A stretch of 40,701 nucleotides of DNA from Blautia sp. (GTDB taxonomy: Bacteria > Bacillota > Clostridia > Lachnospirales > Lachnospiraceae). The notes beneath the pieces were generated by a model. It was not told the DNA's origin. It worked only from the letters and a program-made list of their open reading frames with translations, and made no database searches. The stretch lies in the NCBI GenBank assembly GCA_022764275.1, contig JALERH010000177.1, positions 1 to 40,701 on the forward strand, in the 5' to 3' direction. The translations under genes were made by a program, and so were the position numbers. This document shows, one piece after another, positions 39,145 through 40,701 of the stretch. The stretch's first letter is position 1; every line of letters begins with the position of its first letter.

Positions 39145-39181
39145 ATGATGTAACAACAATCAAAAGAAAGGACAGGAACGT

Positions 39182-40114
39182 ATGCGTATGAAAACAAGAA
39201 AAAACATTATGAGCCTTATCATGGCTGTAATCATTATTTTGTGTAATATTACAACGGTTTTGGCTGACACGAACGAAAAAGTATTTGCTCCGACACACGG
39301 AGTATTATCAAAAGGTAATCTATACTACGCTTTCGGAAATGACGGAGGCGGATCTTTGTACCGATGCGATGTCTCTACAAAGAAAAAAACATGTCTTGTA
39401 AATGGTGAGTGTAAATATATCTCTGTAAAGGGAAGCTATGTTTATTATACTTATGATTCATATAGTGGTTCGGATTTTACGAATTATTATATTTACAGTA
39501 TTCATAAAAATGGAAGTAAAAAGAAAAAGCTTGCCAATGGATATTGTCCTGTCATAGTTGGAGACTATGTCTACTATATTGGAACAAAAAAGGGGAAATC
39601 ACCTTACGGCAGTGATACAATAGACGCAAAGACCTTGGGCGTATATCGTATGAAGCTGGATGGAAGCAAGAAAAAGAGAATATATTCTTCTTCTGAAATA
39701 GCGCAGCTGCTTTCCGGCTCCAATAAGGTATACTTTAAAGCTGGCTGGAGAGGAAATACATGGAAGTATGTTGATACCCAGACCGGAAAAATATATGCTG
39801 CAAATATACAAAGATGTAATGCGAATACAAGCTTCTGCGGAGATACTTGGTTTAGAGGCAACAATTGCAGTATATCAGACGGAAAGTGCAGTTATACATA
39901 CTCCAACGGATATATATACAAAAAGAGTGAAACCGGTATAAAGAAACTGGCAGCATTAGGCGGTAAAATTGGAAAGCTGATTTGTACAGGTGATTATCTG
40001 ATTGCTGTTACCGAAAAGAAAAATGCGGCATATGCTTACGCAGTGAGAAATGATGGGAAAAATAAAATCCTTTTGAACAAATGGATAGTAGCCGGCGGAG
40101 GATGGTATTATTAA
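39182..40114 (+). CDS. Secreted DUF5050-like (beta-propeller-type) protein
   Basis: Signal peptide KNIMSLIMAVIIILCNITTVLADT; repeated 'KGNLYYAF', 'KGSYVYYTY', 'VGDYVYYIG', 'LDGSKKKRIYSSS'. Confidence 0.7.
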   Translation: MRMKTRKNIMSLIMAVIIILCNITTVLADTNEKVFAPTHGVLSKGNLYYAFGNDGGGSLYRCDVSTKKKTCLVNGECKYISVKGSYVYYTYDSYSGSDFTNYYIYSIHKNGSKKKKLANGYCPVIVGDYVYYIGTKKGKSPYGSDTIDAKTLGVYRMKLDGSKKKRIYSSSEIAQLLSGSNKVYFKAGWRGNTWKYVDTQTGKIYAANIQRCNANTSFCGDTWFRGNNCSISDGKCSYTYSNGYIYKKSETGIKKLAALGGKIGKLICTGDYLIAVTEKKNAAYAYAVRNDGKNKILLNKWIVAGGGWYY

Positions 40115-40223
40115 CCGGAACTGCTTTATTACCCTGATCATATCTGCACGGCAATTCCTGGGCTAGAAAAGTCCGTTACTATTCACGGCTTAGCCGAATA
40201 AGCTTTTTCAATAGTGATATGCT

Positions 40224-40262
40224 GAATGGGTGTTCCACGGAGGTGCGAACACCCATTCTTTC
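40224..40262 (+). terminator. Probable terminator of the DUF5050-like gene
   Basis: Perfect 12-bp stem GAATGGGTGTTC / GAACACCCATTC, 11-nt loop, short T run. Confidence 0.65.
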
Positions 40263-40340
40263 ATAGAATATCCGTCAAAAAAATCATAGAATACCTGCTG
40301 AAAAATCATGAAATACTCGTCAAAAAATCATGGCGGGGTC
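40261..40340 (+). repeat. Degenerate ~22-bp tandem repeat
   Basis: TCATAGAATATCCGTCAAAAAAA / TCATAGAATACCTGCTGAAAAA / TCATGAAATACTCGTCAAAAAA / TCATGG... with TCAT at 40261, 40284, 40306 and 40328. Confidence 0.75.
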
Positions 40341-40585
40341 TATGCGGAATTTTTGCGCCGCCAGACCCCATTTTCCTCAGGAAACCGGAAAAAATCACCG
40401 TGTTCCACGACAAATTTTCTCTATACCAGAAAAATGTCTTCTGAGGCCCCGCTTTTTAAGATATCCGGGGTCTGAGAACAAAATTTTTCCGTATAGATAC
40501 TTTTGGCATACGAATCTGCAGTTTTCTGCTTGAATTTCCTGGAAAATGGGCTCTGTCCAAAAATTTTTTCTGCATAGACCCCGAG
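40334..40585. repeat. Nested inverted-repeat element with four alternating GGGGTCT...ATTTTT motifs
   Basis: (+) CGGGGTCTATGCGGAATTTTTG 40334-40355; (-) motif in 40411-40452; (+) CCGGGGTCTGAGAACAAAATTTTTCCGTATAGA 40465-40497; (-) CCAAAAATTTTTTCTGCATAGACCCCGAG 40557-40585. Confidence 0.75.
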
Positions 40586-40593
40586 CTGTCCAT

Positions 40594-40622
40594 TCCCCAA
40601 CAAGCGGCCTGTCTGTTGGGGA
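40594..40622. repeat. Hairpin with perfect 9-bp stem
   Basis: TCCCCAACA - 11 nt - TGTTGGGGA. Confidence 0.7.
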
Positions 40623-40701
40623 CTCACATTCTTGTGAAACAGCCATTCAATGGATCGATGTTAAAGCTGCTCATTCTGCCAATCTGTGAATACTGAAAAT
40701 A

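Noticed and set aside
40258-40622. CRISPR array or small genes (72, 67, 83 and 68 aa ORFs) in the terminal region
   Set aside because: Repeats are ~22 bp contiguous and degenerate, without spacers. ORFs on both strands coincide with the inverted repeats and look like chance reading frames.

Overview
The window is a Lachnospiraceae-like (Clostridia) chromosomal segment, mostly housekeeping: glnS, maf, two HAD phosphatases, htpG, pyrC-F-K-D-E, purE-M-N-D, an FprA flavoprotein, a GntR regulator, clpC and radA. Two accessory blocks sit at the edges. At the left edge (1-6586) is a four-gene, translationally coupled SipW/TasA-type locus: a TasA-like protein with an SPKTG wall signal, a SipW-like signal peptidase, a second TasA-like subunit, and a 1389-aa isopeptide/CnaB-type adhesin with no LPXTG motif or C-terminal membrane anchor. 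It ends at the 3' side of a tRNA-Thr(GGT). At the right edge (39073-40701) an AT-richer DUF5050-like secreted protein follows radA and is succeeded by a noncoding region with a ~22-bp tandem repeat and a nested set of four alternating GGGGTCT...ATTTTT motifs. Other leads are a CIRCE element at htpG, a YtrA-type GntR gene in place of ctsR-mcsA-mcsB upstream of clpC, a consensus promoter with a ~130-nt leader for a cold-shock gene, and a 51-aa membrane smORF after pyrE that is missing from the ORF track. All assignments come from reading the sequence and recalling family motifs; no searches were run.
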